Shown piece by piece: positions 37,873 to 52,500 of a stretch of 64,000 bases of DNA. The stretch is taken from contig JAHBBC010000006.1 of the NCBI GenBank assembly GCA_019915015.1, forward strand, positions 1,754,129 through 1,818,128, written 5' to 3'. Position numbers and translations under genes: made by a program. The notes beneath the pieces were generated by a model. That model was not told the DNA's origin. It saw nothing but the letters and a program-made list of their open reading frames with translations, and did not search any database. Every line of letters begins with the position of its first letter. The stretch's first letter is position 1. The stretch is from Auriscalpium vulgare (Eukaryota > Basidiomycota > Agaricomycetes > Russulales > Auriscalpiaceae).

Positions 37873-38875
37873 ATGGGTATCACAGGGTGTGAAACTATTA
37901 GCTGTCCGGTGCGTATCGCAGCGTTCTGAGGACACGTCCAGGCTCGCCCGATGGATCAATGCACCCACAACCGGCCTGGACCTCATCAACGAGAACATCA
38001 TGCGCAACCACAATGTATGTTCATCGCCGCTCCGTTGCGTGTCTGGTTTTCACCAATAGGCAGGGCGTCTTCCGGGGCAGATGGAAGCTCTCAGTGCGCT
38101 CGTACAAATCCACATTTGGCGCAATCCACGGGATTGAACGTGCACCCGAACGGACGCTCTCGACTCTCACTATGAACCAAAATGTATTTGTTCAGCTCGA
38201 TGACCCCATGGCGCCGACGCGAGCCGACCTCGCAGCAATGGCATCACAGGATCCGTCCAACCCAGCCGCACAAATGCCAGACCCGACTCACTATCGCAGC
38301 ACATTCCTGACACTCACTCCGCCTGGAGCGCTCGAGCAGCTGCTGAATCTCCTGCGCGCACGATGGAATTCTACACGAGTGCAACAACTCGCGATCGAGG
38401 GTTACATCTTCTCCATTGGGAACGACTGGATCATTCGCGCTGGCAACGTGATTTTGGGCGGTGGTGCCGTGAAGGGCATGCTGTTAGAGGTCTGTGATGC
38501 GTGAAACCCATCCATCATGCGCTGACGGCGTTGCAGGCGGAATATCTGCCTGTTCCGACGATGAGCTCGCAGCCAACCGATAAGACATCGGAGCTTCTTT
38601 CCAACCTATTGCTGTCCGTGCTTCCGAACGTTCAAGACGCGAAAACTGTTGCTGTGACCATCAGCGACGAACAATGGGAGGACGTTCTCTGGGACCGGGA
38701 ACAAGAGGAACATGCCGAGAAGCCTGCAGAGATTTCTCGGGGAGATGATGAGATATTCATTTTCGCGGACGGAGACACATCGACGCATCAGAAAGGTGAC
38801 TGGGTGGGCGTCGACAGAGACCGGAGGTCTGCATACCTGATCATAGGAGCGCTCAAGTCGGAGGCACTCATATGA
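37873..38875 (+). CDS. MED20: Mediator subunit 20 (TRF-like)
   Basis: Four exons (37873-37886, 37942-38014, 38064-38489, 38537-38875) give 283 residues. The first exon is only 14 nt (MGITG) and splices into LARWINAPTTGLDLINENI. MED20 sits in the Mediator head module next to MED18 and links activators to Pol II. Recognisable parts are GVFRGRWKLSVRSYKS, FVQLDDPMAPTRAD, and GALEQLLNLLRARWNSTRVQ followed by IEGYIFSIGNDWIIRAGNVI, as in the two-layer sheet of the family. The C-terminal exon has a long acidic insert (DREQEEHAEKPAEISRGDDE). The third exon uses the acceptor at 38063, because the nearer one would break the frame. Confidence 0.88.
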
Positions 38876-39247
38876 CGGGCTGCTTGTCATATAAGCCCAG
38901 CTCACGGTGTGCCGTGATACCCGTTGTACACTCGCAGGATGTAGCCGAGAAGCAACACGCGCGCTGTTCCCTGAGAATTCCGAGCGGCAGTACGGCCGGT
39001 CAACGCGGCGGACAGATAGTCTGTGCACAGTCGCTGTGCAGCGATGCGCACGTCTAATTCAGACTGCGGGCGGCGAAGTATACACGGTGCGGGGATGCTG
39101 TCGTATGGAGGTGGTAGAGCCGGAGGAAGAGACTGGAGCGGCTGTACTGCGGCATGCACTGCACCTGACGTGTGGAAGGCGCCTGCAGTCGACTTGAAGC
39201 GTTAACTGCGGCCATCCGAGGACACGACGCCCTTCCACCCTGCGTCC
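38876..39247. other. intergenic region, no gene seen
   Basis: This is the MED20 3' flank and the upstream region of the proline-rich gene. Frames on both strands here have no recognisable product. Confidence 0.4.
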
Positions 39248-40426
39248 ATGTACTCCAATGCCAGTTCCCCCACCGACCTCGTCCCTCCCCCGCCGGCATA
39301 CGAGGCCTCCCAGCACGACTTCGATCAGAAGGCGACCAGCTCCGTACAGCGTGCTTCTGCAGCCACAAACCCGGCCATTGATCGACACGGATGGCCAACC
39401 TACAACGTAGATGCCTTCGAGGCCGTTGCCTCAAGCTACAGCAGACCTTCGGATGGTGCCACCGTCGCCATCCGCCCGCCTCGCCGCAGGCAGGCGTCCG
39501 ATGTCAAGGTGCGGCCACAGGTGCGACTTCCACTGTTCATGTCTTGTCCAGTACGAACCTGACAGTCCGCACGGTCCAGCCTCCGCGCCCTGCGACACGG
39601 CCTCTGCGAGCTACGAACCCAAGTCATGACCTGCCAGTGATGGGTCCCAGATCATTGACGCCGCCTCCGCCCTTCGCGCCCGTTGGTCCTTCGCTCGACG
39701 GTCCACCGTTCGAAGAGGTCGTGCGCCTGTCCTATCGTCCAGACTCCCGGACTGCTTCTCCGCTCTCATCTCCACAGCAGCCTCCCACTCGCGATCTCCC
39801 TCAGCCAACACGCTCTTATACCTCCCCATACCCCGGCTCGCCACCTCGTACCCCTGCGCGTCCGTCCAACCGACTGTCGACCAGCATGTCGTCCCGGCTG
39901 GACTTCAATCCGTCTGTCGCCTATACAGGGCAGCCTGGTTTCCCAGGAAGCATGCAACCTAATGAATCAGCTCATGGTGCCACAGCATTCTATAAGTGGG
40001 TCTTCCGTCGCATACGTAGAGAATGTCATCGTGACTTGCCATGATGTAGCCATGCTGTTGCCTCGCAGCTGAAGAAGACGCCAACGTCCCCGACCAACTC
40101 AGGATACGCAGAGATGTACGTATTATTGTTTGGCAACCCCGTGATATTCATGTTCTCATCGTTATAGCCCTGCCTCTTCGCCATACCGATCGCACCGAGC
40201 GTCTCCGGCTATCTCGACAAGCCCTGAATATCATCCTCTTCCACCTTTCGCTGCCCCGCCGACTGCACCGGAGCTTCACCGAGAGTCACGTAGCTCGACA
40301 ATGCCACGTAGCTCGACAATGTCTCCGCCGATCCCATATGAAAATACCCCACGTACAGGCGACGCGCAGTGGGCGACGACTGAAGCGCAACTGTTTCGCG
40401 ACTTGTACGGCTCAGAGCGGAGATAA
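39248..40426 (+). CDS. Proline/serine-rich protein of unknown function
   Basis: Four exons (39248-39520, 39580-39995, 40050-40115, 40168-40426) sum to 337 residues. I recognise no domain. The N-terminus MYSNASSPTDLVPPPPAYEA has a PPxY-like PPPAYEA segment that could bind WW domains (inference). The rest is disordered, rich in P, S and T, with FEEVVRLSYRPDSRTASPLS and a small conserved-looking end AQLFRDLYGSERR. An 18-nt unit is tandemly duplicated near 40288-40323, encoding repeated RSSTMP/S. The third exon is only 66 nt. The acceptor at 39579 was chosen because it is the one that returns to the long open frame. Confidence 0.65.
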
Positions 40427-40946
40427 TTCATATCATATCTCGGAGGCTGCGCCTGGCTACATATGAAGACTCGTTGATTACTGACTGCTCATTGTATACA
40501 TTAGGGAAAGTGGATGTAGGATACCTCGAGGATGTGCCTTCCTTCTATGCCGACTTGCTCGCTGTTCCGCTGAATGGACGCATGTTGACTTGCTTGACGG
40601 AGCTGTTCGAATCGAACGTCGTTGTCATCTAATATGAACGTGTAAACCTACGTGTGCTTACAGAGTAGCTTCGGGGCGGCCGAGGAGGCTAGGCTTGCAG
40701 AAAGAACTTTCCGGCCGGCAATTGGCAGGACGACTGAACCGTGACAAAAGGCATACTTTGCCAAAAAAATATTGTAGTATCCTAGGTTACGGACAGCGGT
40801 CGTCCAGCACAGGGACGGTCTACGGTCCTACGGAGGCTTAGAGGAAATGACATTGGTCACGTGGACTCTTTACATGTGGTTTCCATGGACTGAGCAGTGC
40901 TTACCGCTTGGGTTTCTCCTCCAAGGCTACATCGTCCTTGTCAACC
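40427..40946. other. intergenic region, no gene seen
   Basis: This is the upstream region of the NDR kinase gene. An 8-bp palindrome-containing tract at 40605-40617 resembles a tRNA B box by chance only; no tRNA fold was found around it. Confidence 0.4.
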
Positions 40947-42797
<1,851 letters not shown>

Positions 42798-43078
42798 GTC
42801 TCTGGGGAACAGTCGGGTGCGGGCAGCTGGCCTGCCGGCGTTTTCGATGCTTGATCTATCGCGATACAGCAACGACACGCATCTTGTCATACACACCATA
42901 CATTTATTCGCGATCATACCCATGCCATGTTTTGAAAAAAACAACATACATCTAATCAACAGTGAGAATACACGGTACAGCAAGAAAGCATCATTATTCA
43001 AACGTTAGTCATGTGGCATCGCGGGGTTGTAGCGAGGGACGCATCTGCGCCAAAAGTCGAAGTCAGCACTGCCACATT

Positions 43079-46000
43079 TCAAAGGCTGCGAAGGTTACGC
43101 ACCATTTCAATAAATACGGGGAGTAGATGGGGCATGTGTGACAGCTCAGGATACTTGAGCGCATCCACCGCACCCTTCTTCTTCGGCTTCGGGGATAGGG
43201 GGATGTCGTGGCCCACGTAGCGTTTCTGTCTGAGCTCGTCCGAGGTCTCGCGCCGCTGAGGTGGCGGGCGCGAGGGGAGTGCTTTCTCCCTCGAACCGAC
43301 GGCGGTCTTCGGCAGCGGGGGTAGCGGGGGTACGGGCGGCGCGTCGGTGCTCGAGCGTGGGGACTTGGCGTCGATCAGCGAGCGCGATCTCCGCAGCGAT
43401 AGCAGGCGCGGGCGCTTTTTCTGAGAGGGCGTGGGGGAGGGTGGATCCGGGCGCGAAGGCGTCGGCGGCGCGACTGGCGTGACTGGAGTGCGCGGAGGGC
43501 GGGGCGACGGCGCAGGTGCAGTACGCGAGCGCGAGGGCGTGTAGGGCTGTGCTGCGCTGGGGGTATGGCCCTCTGACGACTCAGTGCCCTCGCTGCTCTC
43601 GTCATCCGTCGCGGACTCGTACTCCGAGCTCGATCCATAGCTGTCGTCGTCTTCGTCTTCATCTTCATCCTCATCTTCCTCGTCCTGCGCGGCGACATCT
43701 TGCGCGTCGTCCCGCATAATATCGCCAAAGCTGAAGTCGTGCACGAAGCCCGTGACGATCGCCTGCGCGGTCTCCTCCTCTGCACCCATGTCCTGTGCGC
43801 TCGTCGACGTGCCGAAGCGCCGCCTGAGCTTGCTCTCGTACGCAACCTTAAGCTTGTAGTGATACAGCGCGACCGCATCCACTTCCTCGACGATCGCCTT
43901 GCGCTCGTCACCCGTGTGCGGCAGCAGGAACTCGAGGCTGACGGGCTCGCCGAGACCCTCGCGGACGACGGAGAGGAAGAGCTCGATCCAGCGCATGAGG
44001 CTGGTGAATAGACCCTCTCCCTTAGAGTGCACCTTGTGCACGAAATGGTAGAAAGACTGCTCGTGCCGCTGGATGAGGTCGATGAATATTTGGACGGTTT
44101 GTCGCGGGTTTTCTTGGCTCACTTGGTACGTCATCGTATCAGACCAGATTTCAGATATAACTCGGCAACTCACATTCCTCCGTGGACTCCACAGTCCGGA
44201 TGAGATCGTTGATGAAGTTCTGAAGATCGCCGATTGAATCGGCGATGCTTGCAGCTCGGTAGACTTGCGCTAAGGGAGAGTAGAAGATCGTGATGATATC
44301 CTTCAATATATCGGCCGTCACCCCCTGGTGGAATTCCTTCAGCGACGCTCGACTTGACTTCGCATGCAAAAACATACCTCGAAGATCAAAGCAATGAGTT
44401 GCTCCTTGTCCCTCAGTCGGCCATAGAGCTTGGCGAGGATAGACAAGTCCTCAAATAACCAAGCTTCTTCTGTCTGAGGACCGTCGTCGTCGTCCGAATC
44501 TTGTAATGAATCGCGGTAGTTGATGTACTCCATGTGGGCACGGTGCGACCGTACAACGCGTTGCATCTGGGCTCGGTTGAGCGCGGGTTCCTCGCCGGAG
44601 CGGAGAACGGCTGCGAGGACGTGGATCTTTTCCGAGGCTGCAATGTGACTTTCAGCGCAGCTCAAAGCCGCGTTGCCAGAGAACGCACCAGCATCGCTCT
44701 TGTACAATGCCTGTATCTCCTGCGGCGCATAGACGAAGATGCGGACCTTCTCACACATGACTGGGTCATCAATCTTGTCTTTGACCGCCTCGATGTCTTC
44801 CTCCAAAGCCTTCACTTCTTCTTGGAGAGAGCTCGTGAACATCCTGCAGTGCAGAGTCAGTTGATGCAGTCATTGACGACACAATTTGATACGTACCGTT
44901 GCAGTAAGCTCCGACCACCAAATGGCTGCGCTAGGAATAGATCGAGCACAGCTACATGGTCAATATGTCAGCTGAGACACTGGAGACAGCGCGGCTACGC
45001 ACTTCGAATCATGCCCACAGGATTGGAGATCTTGAGGGCGGTCTTCAACATGAAATACGGCATGAGCCCGTGTATACGCTTCAAGCCTGCCAGCGATTCA
45101 GACGCGTCATCCGCGGCCACAAAATGGTGGAAGACGGTCGACGCCAGCCTGAAAAGTGTCAGACCATACTTCTTTCAGAGTCATAACGCCAACCCACGAT
45201 ATTCGCGCCCACTCCAAGACGGATTGGAAGTCCGGAGGCAGACTCCGAACATTATCTGTGGTCTTGATGATGCCGAACAACTGCGTGAGCCCATCTACAT
45301 AGAGATCAGTACCTGCCAAGCGCGCCGCGGAGCGCGCCAGCCCGCACCTTTTCCCATGATGCTGCCCTTGACGCCTTTGACTGAGTCCCGCAGCCGGTCC
45401 ACGCGCTCCGCAACCTCCTTGGCAAAGTGCTGCCGGCCCTCCTCGCGCATTTTGTCCGCCTCCTCGCGGTGCTCCGCATCATCGAGCTCCTCGCCCGTAA
45501 GCGTCGTCGGATCGCTCAGCAGGAAGCTCTGGATCACGGGCGACGACGCGATTGCGGGGATCGCCATCAACGAGTGCAGATACGCGCGCAGTGTGAGGCG
45601 ATTCTTTTCGCGCGCGAGCCGCGTCTGCGGCGACGCAGCATACGTGGGAGAGAGGGGGAGAGAGTCGCTCGAGTTGTATCGCCCGGAGCCGTCGCCCCTA
45701 GGTTGTGTGGGGCTGAGACCGGCGGAGCGTGTGCTCACGATGGTAGTGCGGTCCTTGGCGGGAGGTGGACGGATGCTCTCGTCAGGGAAAGCTTTACGAA
45801 GCTGAAGAAGACATAGAATATGAGCAAACATTTGGTTGGGTTGGGTATACCTTACCTCATTGTATAGGGTCTTGAAGTCTCCGTACCGCCGTGACACGCA
45901 CACATCGGCGTATCGCGAGCGTCGGGTGCGGATGATGAACTCCTGCAAAGAATCGGTTATACAACGCAGTGCGGTGCACAGTGACCGGGACGGACCTCGT

Positions 46001-46733
46001 GCACCCGACTCCGCACACGGCCCTTCTCAACGACAGTCCTCACACACACGATGTTGACCTCGAATACGTCCTTGTGCTTCATTAAGCGTGCATGGCGCTT
46101 GCGTGCCATCATCTCCAGGCGATCCAAGTCCTTCTGGCTGAGGCGCACGGTCTCCTCCTTCTCCACGATCTTCACGGCATAGTTGAGGAACAACGCGAAA
46201 TTGCGCTCCGCTTTGACAAGCAGCTTGGCGGTGCCATTGGGGTCACTGCCCTCGTCATCGAGCACGGAGGTCGGGGACAGGTTGCGCGAAAGGAGGGATC
46301 CCACGAAGGGCTGCACCTTCTCGGGGAAGAAGTCCTTTGGGGCGGAGGCGAGAAAGGGAAAAGTGAGGACAAATTGGCGGAAGAGGTAGCGCAAGAAGGG
46401 GACATCGATGGGCGGGGCATCCTTCGGGGGAGGGTGGAAGGGTGGGCCGAGATAGGATAGGGTGGATGTGTTGTTTGCAGCTTGTGTTGTGAGCGCTGTG
46501 AGTTCGCGATTGAACTGGAGAGAGAGGAGGGTCTTCTTGAGATAATGTGCGCGTATCGGGGTCAGGGTCGTCGCGTCGTCCTGCTCGCTAGCACCCTCGG
46601 ATGCAGTGCTTGCGACGGGGACGGGCGAGGACGAGCGCAAGGGGTCGTCAAAGTGCTGCACGTCGTGTGCGGGAGACTCGGGTTCTCTGGGGATGTCAGG
46701 GGGCGGCCGGGTGGGAGGAAGGGTGCGGGACAT
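43079..46733 (-). CDS. PX domain protein with DUF3818 (yeast Lec1-like)
   Basis: This is a fungal lipid-binding protein. Start MSRTLPPTRPPPDIPREPES at 46733. The N-terminal helical PX-associated region (PIRAHYLKKTLLSLQFNREL) precedes the PX domain: EFIIRTRRSRYADVCVSRRY with GDFKTLYNE, then LRKAFPD. Next comes the DUF3818 region with GIIKTTDNVRSLPPDFQSVL and LEEDIEAVKDKIDDPVMCEK. PX domains bind phosphoinositides, and yeast Lec1 affects lipid balance; function here is inferred. The acidic Ser-rich tail near 43580-43720 is low complexity, followed by a proline-rich end. The final stop is either at 43079, or a gtgcgt donor near 43101 splices to a 12-codon exon ending at 43009. Confidence 0.83.
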
Positions 46734-47004
46734 GATGAGTCGTCGATTACTGGGGAGATACTAGGAAGATTGCGTTGTAGATGACGGGTAGGAAGAGAGA
46801 AAAGGAGAGGGATGAGTCCAGTGCCACAGTCGAGGTCATATAGCGCAACGGAAACGGCACTGCACTGGACTTGCCGGCTTTCCGCGCCTACTACCTCCCG
46901 CAGCTCCATTTGAGACGGTCTCGCTCAACGTTCAACCGCTTGGCATCGATATGGAATGTAATCAAGACGACTAAGTAGATCGGTATCTAGCGACTGGCAA
47001 GCGG

Positions 47005-47473
47005 CTAGGGAATGTAGACCCTTCCTCCCTGGAAGGTGTTCCCGTTCTCGTCGAGGAGTGTCTTGAGCTTCGCGGCGACGGCCCTGACGCCCCTGCGGCA
47101 CTCGTCGAGGTCGGGCCAGTTGCCTGCGACCATCCAGCACTCGGAGCATGCCTTGGAGGCAGCGTTGAAGGTCTCGAGCTCGAGCTCTCTGCGTGCATGG
47201 AGGGCGACCATGACGTCGACGATGCGGTTGACGCCTGTGAACCAGGTGGATGCGCCTGCGGCGGGATCCATGGTGACGTCTGTGAGGAGATAGGAGGAGG
47301 CGAGGCCGAGACACTGGCGGAGGGTGTGCTGGTCGACGGTGCCCGAGAGACGGGTCATGGCGGCGAGGGCGTCGACGACGAAGGCGCAGTAGTCTGTGTG
47401 TGGGGTGTGCTGTCCCTGGTGGGCGGGTGAGACGGGCGCACGCAGATGGCCACTGGGGGTTAAGTACCTCCAT
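47005..47473 (-). CDS. Small conserved-looking protein of unknown function
   Basis: A two-exon model (ATGGAG at 47473-47468, then 47415-47005) gives 138 residues: M-E then GQHTPHTDYCAFVVDALAAM. I do not recognise it. The frame is compact, globular-looking and rich in helix formers: SSYLLTDVTMDPAAGASTWF, RIVDVMVALHARRELELETF, and a Cys/Trp stretch, KACSECWMVAGNWPDLDEC. It ends FQGGRVYIP. Supporting points are the clean gt...ag intron of 52 nt, a single frame over 411 nt, and codon use like its neighbours. The start is the weak point because the first exon is so short; a non-coding leader exon joined to a later ATG is possible. Confidence 0.5.
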
Positions 47474-47632
47474 GACGGACGATGCCAGTGGGCCATCGGG
47501 CGCTTGCAGACGGCGGCGAGGACCAGGCGGCAGCGCGGGCCAAGATCGCGCGCGCCAGCGGGAGAAGCGCGGCGAGCATCCGCGCACGGCCGTGGTTGCA
47601 ACTCGCCACCACCGTCCATCCGCCTACCCGCC
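47474..47632. promoter_or_regulatory. divergent promoter, small unknown gene / CCDC47
   Basis: 159 bp separate the two proposed start codons. Confidence 0.35.
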
Positions 47633-49207
47633 ATGGCCAGCCAGATCCTCCCGTCTATCAATCGCGCCGTCGCCGCCCTCTCGCCCCCGCCCGCTGTCCT
47701 CTCAGAAGACTACGACGGCCTCCAGTACTCCTGGTGGTTCCTCGTCTTCCGCCCTGCCCGTCCGTCTCTCTTTTTCTACCGCCCGCCCCCTCTCATCCGC
47801 GCGCAGTCTTCAAGAACGAGCTCTTCCTCCTCGGCGGCGCCCTCTTCTACCTCGCCTTCTACTGGTTCGGAAGCAGGGCGAATGCCAGCAAGGCAAACGC
47901 TTGGTGCGCCCCGTGTCACGAACCACCGTGCCCGACTCACGCTTCGTCACAGGCTCAACGCGCACCTCCCTCTCTACACGAAGCACTTCTCTCGTCCCAC
48001 TGAAGGCGGCCTCACCTCGGATGGCTACTCGGACTTCTTTAACTTCTCCACAGGTCGGCGCCTCGTCGCGTCCCTCCATACCGTCTTTACCCTCCGCCCG
48101 CGCCACGACCTCCTCCAATACATCTATCAGACCGGCTGGACACTAATCGACCTCAACTACGCACCAAAGGATGAAATCACCCTCGACTTCAAGCTCACTC
48201 TCAGCGCGTCCACCCCTGACTTTGTCTGGGCGCTCGTCGCAAAGAACGAGCTCGTCTCGATCCGCAAGGAGAGATGGGATCTCGTGCGCATTCCTCATGT
48301 CCGCCCGTTCGGCCCCCTTTAAACAGAGTTCTAGACTTTCACCCGGACCACCGAACACGCAGCTCTTCCGGCGTTCGTCACCGTCTTCAGCGGTACGCCG
48401 GTGTCCAGACGTGGCAGCAGCCCCTCCACTCAACTTACCTACCAGAATTCGCGGATATTACGGATGCTGTCCTCAAACTCGCCGGACCAGTCGTCGAGGC
48501 TCTCAAGGACCCCAAGATACAGCCCTACTTCCGCTCTCTCTCCGTACGAACCGCCCCCACCTCTCCTCGATTGCTCTGATCCGTCCCCCACCCCGCAGAT
48601 CACGGACCAGCCCAGCACGCATCCCACGAGCCTCCCTTACGCGCACGAGAAGCATGTCCTCCTGACGCTGAGCGCGCTGCCCCCCTCGCAGGCTGCGCTC
48701 TCCGAGCCCCTCGTCGCGGCCGTCTTCACCCTCATCGACGCGCTCGAGCGCGTCTCCCTGCGCCCCGAGACCAAGACGAAGCTCAAGAAGGTCCGCGAAG
48801 AACTCCTCAAGAGTCTCAAGGAGGAGTCCGAGAAGGAGGCGCGTGAGGAGGTGCGCCCCGCCATCAACCCCGCTTCCATTCCGCCCCGCCGCGTTCCTTG
48901 AGCACGGCGCACTGACGACACCGCTGCGCGACACAGGCCGCCGACGCAAAAGCCGCGGCAAAGAAGAAGGCAGAGGAGGAGCGGATCGCAGGCCTCAGCG
49001 CAGCCGAACAGCAAAAGGTGCGTCCTACATCACCGGCGTCTTGCCCCGCGCGTGCCCAGCGCGCGCGAATCCCGGGCGCGCCTGCCTTGTTTCGCGCGAT
49101 GGTCGCTGACGATCTCGCGCCGCGCCTGCGCCTCACAGATCCTTGACCGCGATCGCAAGCGTAACATCCGCAAGAGCCAGAGCAAGGTCTCCTCCAAGGC
49201 CCGCTGA
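47633..49207 (+). CDS. CCDC47-like ER membrane protein (DUF1682)
   Basis: CCDC47 is part of the PAT chaperone complex that helps multi-pass proteins insert at the ER translocon, and it also influences ER calcium. Start MASQILPSINRAVAALSPPP at 47633. A membrane helix lies at NELFLLGGALFYLAFYWFGS, followed by the cytosolic domain: LYTKHFSRPTEGGLTSDGYS, RPRHDLLQYIYQTGWTLIDL, and FVWALVAKNELVSIRKERWD. The C-terminal lysine-rich coiled coil (EELLKSLKEESEKEAREE, AKAAAKKKAEEERI) ends in RKRNIRKSQSKVSSKAR, typical of the family. Introns include about 47752-47808, one near 47905-47955, one near 48278-48329, one near 48395-48450, one near 48543-48598, and two in the coiled-coil region. Confidence 0.88.
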
Positions 49208-49561
49208 GATATACGCACACACGGCGTCGGCACTTCCACACTCGCTCGGGTCAGCAGGATCTCGGAGACTCAGACGGCGTGGGCCTTGCTTAACTTGTTG
49301 TCAGAATATAATATTCCCGAATATTGAACTGTGCTGATATGGGCAGTACAGGGGCAATACGCCCCGCGTCTCTGAACGGCACGCGCGCCGCCTAGAGCAG
49401 AGGCCCGGGATGCCTTGTGCGTGCCTTGCGGTGGAAAAATGGAATCCTGCGCGTCCGTTCTCGAGAGCAGTGACGCACCCATCACGGCCAGGTACTGTGC
49501 AACGTGAAATTGAATTGGGCATCGGCGGAGGGGACCAGACGCACAGAGGCGCACGCCGCTA

Positions 49562-52500
49562 TTAGTCTGATATATCGGGAGACGCGACGTTGGGCGACGG
49601 CGACGGCGATGGCGCGCGCGCATCGCTCTCTGCGTCCGCGGACGGCGCACGCTCGCGCAGCCCCGCGCCGTCGCCGTCCGTGCTGAGCGCCGTCCCGCTC
49701 GCGCTCGCCCCCGCCTCCATTCCGTCCCCGTGCCAGTCCGCCTTCCCCTCCGCGCCGCCGTCCTTCGCCGGGCCCTTCTTCCAGCGCGTGCCCCAGCTCG
49801 CGAACATCTTCAGCAGCCACGACGGCGCGGGCTTCGCCGCAGCGCGCTCGCCGCCGCCGATGTCCTCGTCCTCGTCCTCGAACATCTCCGGCATGCCGAC
49901 CTCCTCCGCGGCTTCGTCGACCGTCTGCCCCATGCGGTCGACCAGGCGCCCCGCGCCGTCGAGCGTCCACTGCAGCCGGCTGAAGCGCCCGTACACGCCC
50001 GGCGCCCGGCGCCCCGTGTCGAAGACCTTCTGCCGCAGCGCGAGCACCTTGTGGCGCTGCGGCGCGACGGCGTGCCACAGATCTGGCACGTTGAATTGCG
50101 AGGTCTCGTACGCGAGGGCGCGCGTCTCCTGCAGCACCGTCGCGACCTTGCCGCGCGCGGACTCGACCTCCGCGATGACCTTCGTGCGCGCGTCGGCCGC
50201 GCCCACGTTGTCGATGTGCGCATCGTAGTCTGAGCGCAGGCGTGCGTTCGTTTGGGACAGGATGCTGGTGAGGATCTGGAGAGTAGATTGTTCAGCGTGT
50301 TTGTGGATTGAGATGTAGACGGGACCGCGCACCTCGAGAGTAGAGACAACGCCGGCAAGATGCTTCTCGCGCCTCTGCATGATGAGCAGTTGCCCGCATA
50401 GATCAACATCAATCTTCATTCTGTCCAGCGGCAATATTCTCGAATTTCTCAGCGCCGACGCGTCGTTGAAGCTCCTCCTCCTGTCGGGTCAATTGGTTAA
50501 CAACCGCCATGTCTCCAGCGTGCGCACGCACCTCTTCAAGCCCCCACTCAGCCTGATCTTCCTGCTGCTCTCATCCCCGGGGCGTATCGTCTCCTCGCGG
50601 GCATGATGCGCGCCGCGCATTGCCTCGAACCCGTCTGACACACTGCCGCTGCGCGCACTCGCGTCATCCGGCAGCGTGTCCAGCGCACTGCGCGGGTCCG
50701 ACCAACTCGTCATGCGGAACTGCGTGCCCTTGAGCGGGCGCCGGTGGTTGAACTCGCTCACGCGCCGGTCGTAGTCCGACAGGTTCACGGTCGAGCTCTC
50801 CGCGGTCGGCAGCGCGACGCCAAGCAGGTTGTGCGTCTCAGCTGCGCCGCGATCGTGATGAGTGGCCGTGTGTTAGGAAAGAAAGCGGGACTTACAGATG
50901 GGGGAAACCTGCCCGCTACTCAGGATTTCATCGTCCTCGCCGTCTCTGGAAGCACAGTGAGAAGGGCGCGGCGCGACTCAGACTGGGTGCGCGGCCTACC
51001 TCGATACGACGACCTGCGGCACCGGGCTCTGGCCGTGCCCGTTGTGGAACATATCGTACGCCGGCACATGGGAATGGCTATGGTGATGATGGTGCCCGTG
51101 CGATTTGTGCCCGCTCCTCGCGGAAAAGTCCGCGCTCTGCTTCTTCCCCCGGTTCAGCCTGGACACATCCACCGCACACAAGCCGATCAGAATGGGCGCA
51201 GCGAATGCTTGGCCTGCGGCGTACGCACCCTGTCCAGGACTCCAGCTTGCGCTGCACACGCTTGCCGCTCCATACTTTGTAGTCATTCTCCTCGCCAGTC
51301 GAAAAGTCCTCTCCGGGCCCGTCTCTTTCCCGATCGACGCGCTCCCTCTCTTCCTCCTCCCCGTCGCTCCAGATCCTCTCCCTACCACCGTCCTTACCGG
51401 CCCCGTCCTTATCTTTTCCTTTCCTCCCCAGCGTCTCCGCGCGCCCGCTCCAGAGCCAGCGCAAGCTCGGCACGCCGTCCTTCGATGCGCGGCCTTGCAC
51501 AAAGCGTATAAACACGGTCATGTCCGCGGTGGGCTCCGTCATGACGTGCTGCGTCGAGTCGTCGAGCTTGTTCAGTAGAACGCGGTGCACCTTGTACGAC
51601 TCGGTCGTGCGCGACTTGTCGTACGCGACGTCGATGGCGGAGAGGATGTCGTCCGTGAGGATGGGCTGCGCCGCGCCTATTACTGGCACGAGCCCTGCGA
51701 GGCCTTGCGTGGAGTGCGGGCTCGTGGACTGTAGGATGGGTGTGCCTTGGGTGGTGGACGGCGGCGCGCCGGTGAATAAGCGCGAGGCCTGGAAATTGGC
51801 AATGGCTTGCAGGAAGCGCTGTGGGTCCAAAAACGGGTCTTTCGGGATGTACTGCGATTTAGTTCAGTTCCGTCAATTCGGTTCGGTTCCTCGGCTCATA
51901 GATGACGCACTTGTCCAAAGCCCAGCGCGTATAGCTTGTTTCGGACGACGGCGACGTGGCTGAGCAGGGCGCAGACGACCGTTGGGTCTGCAACTCTCTC
52001 CGTGGGCTGCGGAGAGTATACGTTTAGCGATTCTTACTGACGCCGTTAGCATACTTACCTCGACACCCATGGATGGCTCCCCGATGTCCGTCACCCACCG
52101 CTGGATCCCGTCCACTGTGACGTCGCATAACAGCCCGGTTCGCTCCTCCGAGTTGCTGTCAAACATGCCAAACAAGCTCAAGGCTGCTTGGATGAGTTTG
52201 ACGAGCTCCAAGATGGTCACGCAAAACAACTCCGACGCCCGTATCTTGTCGTCCATGTGGTACATGCCAATGAAGCGGTCTTTGGTCGTGTCTCTGCGTC
52301 AGCGTCAGCATTTCAAAAACTCGGCTGGCGGCTGCCGTTCATTTCGCGGCGGAACAGGATGGAGTGGGCACAGAAAAGGCACCGAGCAAGACAGGGAAGA
52401 GACATACCCAGGCTCTTCGAGCGTAAGCGCCATGCGGCCGCTGCAGCCCATGCGGAGTAGGTTGATATTCGTGTAGAGACGCTCGCGCGCCTCCAGGAAG

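Noticed and set aside
40600..40620. tRNA B-box-like sequence (gttcgaatcgaac)
   Set aside because: No matching A box or cloverleaf was found around it; it is simply a short palindrome.
44534..45805. 423-codon open frame on the plus strand
   Set aside because: It is exactly antisense to several exons and introns of the PX-DUF3818 gene; the minus-strand reading has recognisable domains.
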